19,620 bases of DNA from assembly GCA_046316025.1 (NCBI GenBank), contig JBKCXU010000126.1:1-19620 (forward strand), written 5' to 3'. The notes beneath the pieces are model-generated. The model searched no databases. It saw only the letters and a program-made list of their open reading frames with translations, and had not been told where the DNA came from. Below are positions 7,359 to 14,488 of the stretch, piece after piece; within the stretch, counting starts at the first letter, position 1, and each line of letters begins with the position of its first letter. The DNA is from JAJTHJ01 sp046316025. Its GTDB lineage: Bacteria; Pseudomonadota; Gammaproteobacteria; Burkholderiales; Burkholderiaceae_F. The position numbers and the translations under genes are program-made.

Positions 7359-7522
7359 ACTCCTCCCCCTTCAAGAGGGAGGTTGGGAGGGGGATGGGTT
7401 GTAAGGGTCAGCCTCCAATACCGGCACTGCCCCCCGCCAACCCATCCCACCCCGCCCACGCTCGCACCGGCAGGCGCTCGCGGCGCCGCGAAGTCCCCGC
7501 TGCGCCCCCTTGAAGGGGAGGC
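7359..7522. repeat. Paired inverted-repeat element (REP/BIME-like), copy 2
   Basis: Almost all of the alaC-hom gap is a second copy of the G-rich paired palindrome. A hairpin with 10-bp arms (7363-7371 region with 7373-7382, one mismatch) is followed by GGGAGGGGGATGGGTT at 7385-7400, identical to the copy at 4487-4502. A diverged inverted partner begins AACCCATCCC at 7439. A terminal CCCCTT/AAGGGG hairpin lies at 7506-7518. Here the two halves are about 38 bp apart, against 11 bp in copy 1, so the spacer varies while the ends are kept. No coding signal is present. Confidence 0.78.
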
Positions 7523-7530
7523 AGAAGACT

Positions 7531-8745
7531 TTAGGCCGCCGCTTTCTCCACCGCCCGCACCGGCATCAACCCGTCCCGGCGGAACATGTCCTTGATGCCG
7601 CGCACCGCCTGCCGCGTACGCTGCTCGTTTTCGATCAGCGCAAAGCGCACGTGGTCGTCGCCGTAATCGCCAAAACCGATCCCCGGCGACACGGCGACCT
7701 TGGCCTCGGCCAGCAGGCGCTTGGCAAACTCCAGCGAGCCGGCCGCCTTGTACGGCTCGGGGATCTCGGCCCAGATGTACATCGAGGCGCGGGGCACCTC
7801 GACCATCCAACCCGCCTCGTGCAGGCCGCGCGCCAGCACGTCGCGGCGCTTCTGGTATTCGCGGCGCACTTCCTCCACGCAGTCCTGCGGGCCTTCGAGC
7901 GCGGCGATCGAGGCCACCTGGATCGGCGTGAAAGTGCCGTAGTCGTGATAGCTCTTGATCCGCGCGAGCGCGTAGACGAGGTCCTTGTTGCCGACCATGT
8001 AGCCGATCCGCCAGCCGGCCATGCTGTAGCTCTTGCTCATGGTGAAGAACTCGACCGCCACGTCGCGCGCGCCCGGCACCTGCATGATCGACGGCGCCTG
8101 GTAGCCGTCGAACACGATGTCGGCGTAGGCCAGGTCGTGCACGACGTAGATGCCGTGGGTCCTGGCGAGTGCCACCACGCGGTGGAAGAACTCCAAGTCG
8201 ACGCACTGCGCGGTCGGGTTGCTGGGGAAGCCCAGGATCATCATCTTGGGCTTCGGGAAAGACTCGCGGATCGCCCGCTCCAGTTCGGAGAAAAAGTCCA
8301 CGCCGCGCGTCATGCGCACCGAGCGGATGTCGGCGCCGGCGATGATCGCGCCGTAGATGTGGATCGGGTAACTCGGGTTAGGCACCAACACGGTGTCCCC
8401 GCGCTCGAGCGTCGCGAGCATCAGGTGCGCCAGCCCCTCCTTGGAGCCGATGGTGACGATCGCCTCGGAGTCCGGGTCGAACTCCACGCCGTAGCGGCTG
8501 GCGTACCAATTGGTGATCGCGCGCCGCAGCCGCGGGATGCCCTTTGAAACCGAGTAGCCATGAGTGCTGGGCCGGGTTGCGGCTTCCACCAGCTTGTCGA
8601 CGATGTGCTTGGGCGTGGGGCTGTCCGGGTTGCCCATGCTCATGTCGATGATGTCTTCGCCGCGGCGGCGCGCGGCCATTTTCAGCTCGCCGGTGATGTT
8701 GAAGACGTAAGGCGGCAGGCGCTTGATGCGCGGGAATTCGGGCAT
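7531..8745 (-). CDS. alaC: Alanine transaminase, class I/II aminotransferase (AlaC/YfdZ type)
   Basis: This PLP-dependent aminotransferase most resembles the AlaC/YfdZ group, which interconverts alanine and pyruvate with glutamate/2-oxoglutarate. The protein has 404 residues (E. coli AlaC is about 412). Landmarks are the N-terminal RIKRLPPYVF, MSMGNPDSPTP (35-45), SNPTAQ (175-180), AYAD (206-209) and SKSYSMAGWRIGY (237-249), with Lys238 as the Schiff-base lysine. The ATG at 8745 is chosen because it starts the conserved N-terminus; codons upstream run into the divergent promoter region. No strong ribosome site is visible. It is the first gene of the leftward alaC-hom-thrC group. Exact substrate preference is inferred from family and context. 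Confidence 0.9.
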   Translation of the reverse strand: MPEFPRIKRLPPYVFNITGELKMAARRRGEDIIDMSMGNPDSPTPKHIVDKLVEAATRPSTHGYSVSKGIPRLRRAITNWYASRYGVEFDPDSEAIVTIGSKEGLAHLMLATLERGDTVLVPNPSYPIHIYGAIIAGADIRSVRMTRGVDFFSELERAIRESFPKPKMMILGFPSNPTAQCVDLEFFHRVVALARTHGIYVVHDLAYADIVFDGYQAPSIMQVPGARDVAVEFFTMSKSYSMAGWRIGYMVGNKDLVYALARIKSYHDYGTFTPIQVASIAALEGPQDCVEEVRREYQKRRDVLARGLHEAGWMVEVPRASMYIWAEIPEPYKAAGSLEFAKRLLAEAKVAVSPGIGFGDYGDDHVRFALIENEQRTRQAVRGIKDMFRRDGLMPVRAVEKAAA

Positions 8746-8772
8746 GTGGCAGAGGCGGTCGCGGCGGGCGCG

Positions 8773-8800
8773 TTGTCGTGTGGATAAACCTGTGCATAAT
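8773..8800 (+). promoter_or_regulatory. Candidate sigma70 promoter for the Mth938-domain gene
   Basis: TTGTCG (8773-8778) and CATAAT (8795-8800) are separated by 16 bp, with a TG dinucleotide just upstream of the -10. Both hexamers are close to the TTGACA/TATAAT consensus, and the site lies 36 bp before the TTG start at 8837. The region is distinctly AT-richer than its surroundings. It fully overlaps the two DnaA boxes. No transcript data are available; this is pattern matching. Confidence 0.4.
8779..8799 (-). promoter_or_regulatory. Two adjacent DnaA boxes
   Basis: On the minus strand the sites read TTATGCACA (8799-8791) and TTATCCACA (8787-8779). Both match the TTATNCACA consensus at every position and lie in the same orientation, 12 bp start to start. 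They sit in the 91-bp gap between alaC and the divergent Mth938-domain gene and overlap the candidate promoter. Two perfect boxes so close together in GC-rich DNA are unlikely by chance. DnaA could regulate one or both flanking genes, or be titrated here. There is no dnaA, AT-rich unwinding region or larger box cluster, so this is not a visible replication origin. Confidence 0.6.
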
Positions 8801-8836
8801 TGTGCCGGAAACGAGCCCATCGCTCTCGGAGCCCTC

Positions 8837-9211
8837 TTGAAGCTGCACGCGGACGCGCCGACTGCCCTGAACACCGTCACGGCCTACGGTCCCGGCTTCA
8901 TCGAAATCAATCGGGTTCGCCACCAGCGCAGCGTGGTCGTGATGCCCGATGCGGCAGTCGAAGCGTTCGCCGCCGCGACCTTCGACGAGCTGCTCCCTGA
9001 GCACTTCGACGCGCTGGGCGACCTGCGGCCCGAGCTCGTGCTGCTCGGCACCGGCAGCCGCCAGCGCTTTCCGCACCCGCGGCTGACGCGCACGCTCGCG
9101 CAGGCGCGCATCGGGGTGGAAGCGATGGACACCCAAGCCGCGGGCCGCACTTACAACATCCTGATGGCCGAAGACCGTCGGGTGCTCGCGATCTTTCTGT
9201 TCGACTCGTAA
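8837..9211 (+). CDS. Mth938-domain (COG3737/DUF498) protein
   Basis: This small protein of 124 residues belongs to the Mth938-like domain family, which includes bacterial conserved proteins and the mitochondrial complex I assembly factor NDUFAF3. The bacterial function is not established. Recognisable features are the TAYGPGFIEIN motif near residues 14-24, VVVMPD, the PELVLLGTGSRQRFP stretch, GVEAMDTQAAGRTYNIL and the C-terminal FLFDS. The TTG start at 8837 is chosen because GGAG lies five bases upstream and the resulting N-terminus and length match the family. In-frame upstream codons overlap the promoter. bcp follows after 8 bp. Confidence 0.82.
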   Translation: MKLHADAPTALNTVTAYGPGFIEINRVRHQRSVVVMPDAAVEAFAAATFDELLPEHFDALGDLRPELVLLGTGSRQRFPHPRLTRTLAQARIGVEAMDTQAAGRTYNILMAEDRRVLAIFLFDS

Positions 9212-9219
9212 GGACCGCC

Positions 9220-9684
9220 ATGCCCGTTGCACTCGACAAGAAAGTCCCCGACTTCACAGCCGCGGCCACCGGCGGCGAGGTGAAGCTCTCCGCACTGAAG
9301 GGCAAAACCGTCGTGCTGTACTTCTACCCAAAGGACAACACGCCCGGCTGCACCACCGAAGGCAGCGACTTCGCCGCCGCGTACGCGAAGTTCAAAAAAA
9401 CTGGCGCGGTCGTCTACGGCGTCTCGCGCGACAGCTTGAAGTCGCACGAAGGCTTCAAGGCCAAGATGGGGTTTCCGTTCGAGTTGATCTCCGACCCCGA
9501 CGAGAAGCTGTGCGCGCTGTTCGACGTGATGAAGATGAAGAACATGTATGGCAAGCAGGTGCGCGGCGTGGAGCGCAGCACCTTCGTGATCGACGGCAAC
9601 GGCAAGCTCGCGCGCGAGTGGCGCGGCGTGAAGGTGCCGGGGCACGTCGATGAGGTGCTGGCCTTCGTGCAAAGCCTCGCCTGA
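9220..9684 (+). CDS. bcp: Thioredoxin-dependent peroxiredoxin Bcp (PrxQ type)
   Basis: This 154-residue thiol peroxidase reduces hydrogen peroxide and organic hydroperoxides. The peroxidatic cysteine is Cys44 in YPKDNTPGCTTEGSDF, and the Arg-containing motif GVSRDSLKSH (67-76) is present. In two-cysteine Bcp proteins such as E. coli's, a resolving cysteine lies five residues after the first; here that position is Ser49. The only other cysteine is Cys98 in DEKLCALFDV. It therefore resembles the one-cysteine subclass, which needs an external thiol or another cysteine for resolution. The AAGGA ribosome site overlaps the stop of the preceding gene, so the two are probably one operon. Confidence 0.95.
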   Translation: MPVALDKKVPDFTAAATGGEVKLSALKGKTVVLYFYPKDNTPGCTTEGSDFAAAYAKFKKTGAVVYGVSRDSLKSHEGFKAKMGFPFELISDPDEKLCALFDVMKMKNMYGKQVRGVERSTFVIDGNGKLAREWRGVKVPGHVDEVLAFVQSLA

Positions 9685-9725
9685 CGGACCCGAGTTGTTT
9701 CCGACATCCATCGCCGAGCTTCGAT

Positions 9726-9839
9726 TGCCGCGGTCTTCCCTCACCCCAACCCCACTGCCGGTCGGAGAGGGGCTTTGCCAACGCTCTCCCACCGGGAGAG
9801 GGTCCGCGCGAAGCGGCCGGCTGAGGGAAGGCTGCGGCA
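9726..9839. repeat. 114-bp intergenic inverted-repeat element
   Basis: The outer arms 9726-9743 and 9822-9839 are 18-bp reverse complements with two mismatches (ends TGCCGC...CTTCCCTCA). Inside is a perfect 7-bp hairpin, CTCTCCC-ACC-GGGAGAG (9784-9800), and a related GGAGAGGGG near 9764-9772. The sequence differs from the G-rich paired elements at 4454 and 7359. It fills most of the bcp-phoH gap and ends just before the possible upstream phoH start. It has no coding content. A MITE-like or REP-like dispersed repeat is the simplest reading. Confidence 0.75.
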
Positions 9840-9890
9840 GTCGGAGTTGTGCATTCGATTTCTGCCGCTCTCGCTGACCCCGCCCCCTCG

Positions 9891-11471
9891 ATGCCCCTGC
9901 CCAAGCCCCCCGCCAAGCCCGCCACCCTCCTCGTCGCCCTGCCCCCCGCGGCCAAGCCACCCAAGCCCGTCGCGACCGAGCCCGTCGCCCGTGCGCCGGT
10001 GCCACCGGTCGCACCGCCCACGCCGGCCACCCGGCTGGCGCTGGTGGAGAGCAAGCCCAAAAGCGGGCGTAAGCCGCGCGCCGCCACCGGCCCGCGCAAG
10101 CTCTTCGTGCTCGACACCAACGTGCTGATGCACGATCCGACGAGCCTGTTCCGCTTCGAGGAGCACAACATCTTCCTGCCGATGGTGACGCTGGAAGAAC
10201 TCGACAATCACAAAAAGGGCATGTCGGAAGTCGCGCGCAACGCGCGCCAGGTCAGCCGCTCGCTCGACGCGCTGGTGGCCGCGTGCAAGACGCCGATCGA
10301 AGACGGCATCCCGCTCGCCGGCCAGGGCCACGAGGAGGCGCGCGGGCGCCTGTTTTTCCAGACCCAGGCGGCGGCGGGTGCGCTCCCCGCGACCCTGCCC
10401 ACCGGCAAGGCGGATAACCAAATCCTGGGCGTGGTGCGCGCGCTGCAAGACATCCACCCGGGGCGCGATGTGGTGCTGGTGTCCAAGGACATCAACATGC
10501 GCGTCAAGGCGCGCGCGCTGTCGCTGCCGGCCGAGGATTACTTCAACGACAAGGTGCTTGAGGACACCGACATCCTCTACACCGGCACCCTGCAATTGCC
10601 GGCCAACTTCTGGGACAAGCACGGCAAGGGCATGGAGTCCTGGCAGCAGGGCGGCTACACCTTTTACCGGGTCGGCGGCCCACTGGTGGCCGACTGGTTG
10701 GTCAACCAGTTCGTGTATCTGGACGAAGGCACGCCGTTTTACGCGCAGGTCAAGGAGATCCGCGGCAAGACCGCGGTGCTGCGCGTGCTGCGCGATTTCA
10801 CCCACGGCAAGAACGCGGTGTGGGGCGTGACCGCGCGCAACCGCGAGCAGAGCTTTGCGCTGAACCTGTTGATGGACCCGGACTGCGACTTCGTCACGCT
10901 GATCGGCCAGGCCGGCACCGGCAAGACACTGATGACGCTCGCCGCCGGCCTGGCGCAGACGCTGGATGCGCGGCGCTACAGCGAGATCATCGTCACCCGT
11001 GCCACCGTGCCGGTGGGCGAAGACATCGGCTTCCTCCCCGGCACCGAGGAAGAAAAAATGGCGCCGTGGATGGGCGCGCTCGAAGACAACCTGGAGGTGC
11101 TGAACAAGTCGGGCGACGGCGGCAGCGAGTGGAACCGCGCAGCCGCCAACGACCTGATCCGCAGCCGCATCCGCATCAAGTCGATGAACTTCATGCGCGG
11201 CCGCACCTTCATGGGCAAGTTCCTGATCGTCGACGAGGCGCAGAACCTGACACCCAAGCAGATGAAGACGCTGGTCACCCGTGCCGGCCCCGGCACCAAG
11301 GTCGTCTGCCTGGGCAACATCGCGCAGATCGACACGCCGTATCTGACAGAAGGCAGTTCGGGCATCACCTACGTGGTCGACCGCTTCAAGGGCTGGCCGC
11401 ACTCGGGGCACGTGACCCTGCAACGCGGTGAGCGCTCGCGCCTGGCCGACCACGCGACGGAGGTGCTGTAG
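9891..11471 (+). CDS. PIN-PhoH fusion ATPase (PhoH2-like)
   Basis: This 526-residue protein joins an N-terminal PIN ribonuclease domain to a C-terminal PhoH P-loop ATPase. PhoH2-type PIN-PhoH proteins have RNA helicase and ribonuclease activity in characterised bacteria. The first ~65 residues are a Pro/Ala/Lys-rich, probably disordered tail. The PIN domain starts at about 70 with KLFVLDTNVLMHD (acidic Asp75) and has a second acidic cluster, VTLEELDNHKKG. Walker A is GQAGTGKT (339-346) and Walker B is FLIVDEAQN, with Asp448 and Glu449. The ATG at 9891 is uncertain: an in-frame GTG at 9849 would add 14 residues and begins right at the repeat element, and neither start has a good ribosome site. 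The gene converges on tRNA-Ser. Confidence 0.92.
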   Translation: MPLPKPPAKPATLLVALPPAAKPPKPVATEPVARAPVPPVAPPTPATRLALVESKPKSGRKPRAATGPRKLFVLDTNVLMHDPTSLFRFEEHNIFLPMVTLEELDNHKKGMSEVARNARQVSRSLDALVAACKTPIEDGIPLAGQGHEEARGRLFFQTQAAAGALPATLPTGKADNQILGVVRALQDIHPGRDVVLVSKDINMRVKARALSLPAEDYFNDKVLEDTDILYTGTLQLPANFWDKHGKGMESWQQGGYTFYRVGGPLVADWLVNQFVYLDEGTPFYAQVKEIRGKTAVLRVLRDFTHGKNAVWGVTARNREQSFALNLLMDPDCDFVTLIGQAGTGKTLMTLAAGLAQTLDARRYSEIIVTRATVPVGEDIGFLPGTEEEKMAPWMGALEDNLEVLNKSGDGGSEWNRAAANDLIRSRIRIKSMNFMRGRTFMGKFLIVDEAQNLTPKQMKTLVTRAGPGTKVVCLGNIAQIDTPYLTEGSSGITYVVDRFKGWPHSGHVTLQRGERSRLADHATEVL

Positions 11472-11475
11472 ACGG

Positions 11476-11500
11476 AAAAACGGCCGCTCGCGCGGCCGTT
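11476..11500 (-). terminator. Hairpin terminator between tRNA-Ser and phoH
   Basis: A perfect 9-bp GC-rich stem, AACGGCCGC / GCGGCCGTT (11479-11487 with 11492-11500), has a 4-base loop. On the minus strand the stem is followed by a U-run (TTTTT, 11480-11476), giving a classical intrinsic terminator just after the tRNA-Ser CCA end. On the plus strand it is followed by TTCGGTTT, a weaker tract, five bases past the phoH stop region, so it may work in both directions. Confidence 0.75.
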
Positions 11501-11505
11501 CGGTT

Positions 11506-11596
<91 letters not shown>

Positions 11597-11611
11597 AGCA
11601 GGGGCGCGAGT

Positions 11612-12901
11612 CTAACAAAGCAGACGTTCGACGCCGCCCATATACGGCCGCAACGCGGCCGGCACGAGCACGCTGCCGTCGGCCTGCTGGTAGTTCTCAA
11701 GCACGGCGACCAATGTACGACCGACGGCGAGGCCAGAGCCGTTTAGCGTGTGCACAAACTCGGTCTTGCCCTGCGCGTTCTTGTAGCGGGTCTGCATCCG
11801 GCGCGCCTGGAACGCCTCGCAGTTGGACACCGACGAAATCTCCCGGTACGCGCCCTGCCCCGGCAGCCAGACTTCGAGGTCGTAGGTCTTGGCGCTGCCA
11901 AAGCCCATGTCGCCGGTGCAGAGCAGCACCACTCGGTACGGCAGCTCCAGCCGCTGCAAGACCGCCTCGGCGTTGCCGACCATCTCTTCCAGCGCGACGT
12001 AGGACTCCTCCGGGCGAGTGATGCGCACCATTTCCACCTTGTCGAACTGGTGCTGGCGAATCATGCCGCGCGTGTCCTTGCCGTAGCTGCCTGCCTCGGA
12101 GCGGAAGCACGGCGTGTGCGCGGTAAGTTTTGCCGGCAGATCGGCCTCCTTGAGCATCTGCCCGCGCACGATGTTGGTGAGCGAGACCTCCGAGGTCGGG
12201 ATCAGGTACAACACCTCGCCCGCGCCCTCCTGTCCGCCCTTCTTTGCGGCAAAGAGGTCTTCCTCGAACTTCGGCAACTGGCCCGTGCCGCGCAGCGAGT
12301 CGGCGTTGACGATGTACGGCGTGTAGCACTCCGTATAGCCGTGCTCCTGCGTCTGCATGTCGAGCATCAGTTGCGCAAGCGCACGGTGCAGCCGCGCCGC
12401 CGGTCCGCGCATCAGCGTAAAGCGCGAGCCGGAAAGCTTGACCGCCGTGTCGAAGTCCAGTCCCAGCGGCGCGCCCACGTCCACGTGGTCGCGCACCGGG
12501 AAGGCGAACTGCGGCGGTACCCCCCAGCGGCGCACTTCGACGTTGTCGTCGGACGAGCGGCCGAGCGGAACCGACTCGTGCGGCAGATTGGGCACGTCCA
12601 GCAGCAGCGTGGTCAGCCGCGCCTGGATGTCGTCCAACTGCGCTTGCAGCGCCTTCAAGGTGTCGGGGATCGCCGCGGCCTCGGCCAGCAGCGCGGCGGC
12701 GTCTTCGCCCTTGCCGCGCGCGACGCCGATCTCTTTGGACAGCGCATTGCGACGGGCTTGCAACTCCTCGGTGCGTACCTGAACGGTCTTGCGCTCGGCT
12801 TCCAGCGCGTTGAAAGCATCGACGGGAAACTCGTAGTGCCGGGTACGCAGCCGCGCGGCCGCGTCGCCGAGCTGTTTGCGCAGTTGATTGATATCGAGCA
12901 T
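11612..12901 (-). CDS. serS: Seryl-tRNA synthetase
   Basis: This class II synthetase charges tRNA-Ser (and tRNA-Sec where present). The 429-residue length is normal (E. coli 430). The N-terminal tRNA-binding coiled-coil arm spans about 28-102, rich in Glu/Arg/Ala. Motif 2 is FRSEAGSYGKDTRGMIRQHQF (266-286) and motif 3 is NGSGLAVGRTLVAVLEN (387-403). TSEVSLTN (236-243) and VSNCEAFQARRMQTRY (358-373) are also conserved. The ATG at 12901 gives the family N-terminus MLDINQLRK, with AAGGA a few bases upstream. rarA lies upstream in the same direction, separated by 230 bp containing a long hairpin. A serine tRNA gene follows immediately. Confidence 0.97.
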   Translation of the reverse strand: MLDINQLRKQLGDAAARLRTRHYEFPVDAFNALEAERKTVQVRTEELQARRNALSKEIGVARGKGEDAAALLAEAAAIPDTLKALQAQLDDIQARLTTLLLDVPNLPHESVPLGRSSDDNVEVRRWGVPPQFAFPVRDHVDVGAPLGLDFDTAVKLSGSRFTLMRGPAARLHRALAQLMLDMQTQEHGYTECYTPYIVNADSLRGTGQLPKFEEDLFAAKKGGQEGAGEVLYLIPTSEVSLTNIVRGQMLKEADLPAKLTAHTPCFRSEAGSYGKDTRGMIRQHQFDKVEMVRITRPEESYVALEEMVGNAEAVLQRLELPYRVVLLCTGDMGFGSAKTYDLEVWLPGQGAYREISSVSNCEAFQARRMQTRYKNAQGKTEFVHTLNGSGLAVGRTLVAVLENYQQADGSVLVPAALRPYMGGVERLLC

Positions 12902-12914
12902 GGTGAGTCCTTGA

Positions 12915-12984
12915 GCGGCGCGCCGGCGGCGCACCGCGGTACATGAGAGGTAATGGGCTTTTGCGGTGCGCAGCGGCGCGCCGC
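12915..12984. repeat. Long inverted repeat in the serS leader
   Basis: The arms 12915-12937 and 12963-12984 are reverse complements over 20 or more bases apart from a short internal bulge (GCGGCGCGCCG then GCGCACCGC). The loop is 25 bp. In the serS direction the hairpin foot ends about 13 bases before the ATG, directly next to the AAGGA ribosome site. There is no U-run, so it is not a standard terminator. It could be an RNA structure influencing serS translation, a protein-binding palindrome or a dispersed repeat. The remaining 12985-13131 shows no gene, tRNA or clear promoter. Confidence 0.75.
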
Positions 12985-13131
12985 GATCAACAGGAGGCGG
13001 ACGAACTTCGGGCGGCGCGAGGCCGCAAGCGACAAAAAGGCGTCATGGGCGCATTGTCGCAGCGCGCCACGCAAGGCGGCAAGCGGGCACAGCGGCCTGC
13101 GTTGCCCGGCAGCCGTGCATGGCGAGACACT

Positions 13132-14445
13132 TCATTTGCGCTCGGGCTGCGCCCGGTTCAGCGCGCGCAGTTGCCCGAGCTTCTCGGCGATCTTGCTCTC
13201 CAGTCCGCGATCGGTCGGTTCGTACCACCGCTGCGGCGCCATGCCCTCAGGCAAGTAATCCTCGCCGGCGGAAAAGGCGCCGTCCTCGTCGTGCGCGTAG
13301 CGGTAGCCGGCGCCATAGCCGAGTTCCTTCATCAGCCGCGTGGGGGCGTTGCGCAGATGCAGCGGCACGGGGCGGCTGCCGTCCTGTTTGACGAAAGCGC
13401 GCACGGCCCCGTAGGCGCGATACACGGCGTTGGACTTGGCGGCGATCGCCAGGTAGACGATCGCCTCGGCGAGCGCCAGTTCTCCCTCGGGGGAGCCGAG
13501 CCGTTCGTAGGTTTCCGCCGCGTCGAGCGCCAGCCGCAACGCGCGCGGGTCGGCCAGGCCGATGTCCTCCGTCGCCATGCGGATCGCCCGCCGCGCGATG
13601 TAATGCGGGTCCACGCCACCATCGAGCATCCGCACCATCCAGTACAGCGCTGCGTCGGGGTCGGAGCCGCGCACCGACTTGTGCAGGGCCGAGATCTGGT
13701 CGTAGAAGTTCTCGCCGCCCTTGTCGAAGCGGCGCAGCGTGGCGGGCAGCGTTTCGCGCAGGTAATCGGCGCCGACGCTGGCCAGACCCCGCTCGTGCGC
13801 GCCGTGCGCGGCGACCTCCAGCGCGTTGAGCAGCCGGCGCGCGTCGCCGTCGGCGGCGTCGGTCAGCATTTGCCGCGCGTCGTCTTCGACGAAGAGGCCG
13901 CTGAGCGCGTGCGCGCAGGCCCGCTCGATCAAGGTGCCGAGTTCGTCGGCGGTCAACGGCTCCAGCACGTACACCGCGGCGCGCGACAACAACGCGCCGA
14001 CGACCTCGAAGGACGGGTTCTCGGTGGTGGCACCCACGAAGACGAAGAGCCCCGACTCCACGTGCGGCAGAAACGCATCCTGCTGCGCCTTGTTGAAGCG
14101 GTGCACTTCATCGACGAACACCACCGTCGGCTTGCCGCTCGCAGCGCGCGTGGCCTGCGCACGCTCGACCGCCTCGCGGATGTCCTTCACACCGCCCAGC
14201 ACCGCGGAGATGGCGATGAACTCCAGCCCAAAGGCATCGGCCATCAGCCGGGCGAGCGTGGTCTTGCCGACACCGGGCGGCCCCCAGAAAATCATCGAGT
14301 GGGGCCGGCGCGACTCGAAGGCCACGCGCAGCGGCTTGCCGGCGCCGAGCAGGTGCGACTGGCCGATCACCTGGTCGAGCTTGCGCGGGCGCATCCGTTC
14401 CGCCAGCGGGGCGCTGGCCGGCGGCGGCGCGAAGAGATCGTTCAT
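13132..14445 (-). CDS. rarA: Replication-associated recombination protein A (RarA/MgsA), AAA+ ATPase
   Basis: RarA is a clamp-loader-like AAA+ ATPase acting at stalled replication forks. The 437-residue protein begins MNDLFAPPP and has LAERMRPRKLDQVIGQ (14-29), Walker A WGPPGVGKTT (54-63), Walker B VVFVDEVHRF (108-117), the sensor-1 region GATTENPSF, an ADGDARRLLNALE arginine-containing segment and the C-terminal tetramerisation region with GGVDPHYIARRAIRMATEDIG and APTRLMKELGYGAGY. The ATG at 14445 matches the family start. Only 43 bp separate it from the divergent FKBP gene. The rarA-serS order is also found in gammaproteobacteria, where lolA usually precedes; lolA is absent here. Confidence 0.96.
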   Translation of the reverse strand: MNDLFAPPPASAPLAERMRPRKLDQVIGQSHLLGAGKPLRVAFESRRPHSMIFWGPPGVGKTTLARLMADAFGLEFIAISAVLGGVKDIREAVERAQATRAASGKPTVVFVDEVHRFNKAQQDAFLPHVESGLFVFVGATTENPSFEVVGALLSRAAVYVLEPLTADELGTLIERACAHALSGLFVEDDARQMLTDAADGDARRLLNALEVAAHGAHERGLASVGADYLRETLPATLRRFDKGGENFYDQISALHKSVRGSDPDAALYWMVRMLDGGVDPHYIARRAIRMATEDIGLADPRALRLALDAAETYERLGSPEGELALAEAIVYLAIAAKSNAVYRAYGAVRAFVKQDGSRPVPLHLRNAPTRLMKELGYGAGYRYAHDEDGAFSAGEDYLPEGMAPQRWYEPTDRGLESKIAEKLGQLRALNRAQPERK

Positions 14446-14488
14446 CCGCGGAAGGCTAACATCGCGCCCCCGACATTCGAGGTCAACG

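Noticed and set aside
8779..8799. DnaA boxes as part of a chromosomal replication origin
   Set aside because: Only two boxes, no AT-rich unwinding element, and no dnaA/dnaN, parAB or gidA neighbours; a regulatory or titration site is the more cautious reading.
8746..8880. Upstream extension of alaC to 8880
   Set aside because: It would cross the DnaA boxes, the promoter and the divergent Mth938 gene start; the conserved N-terminus begins at 8745.
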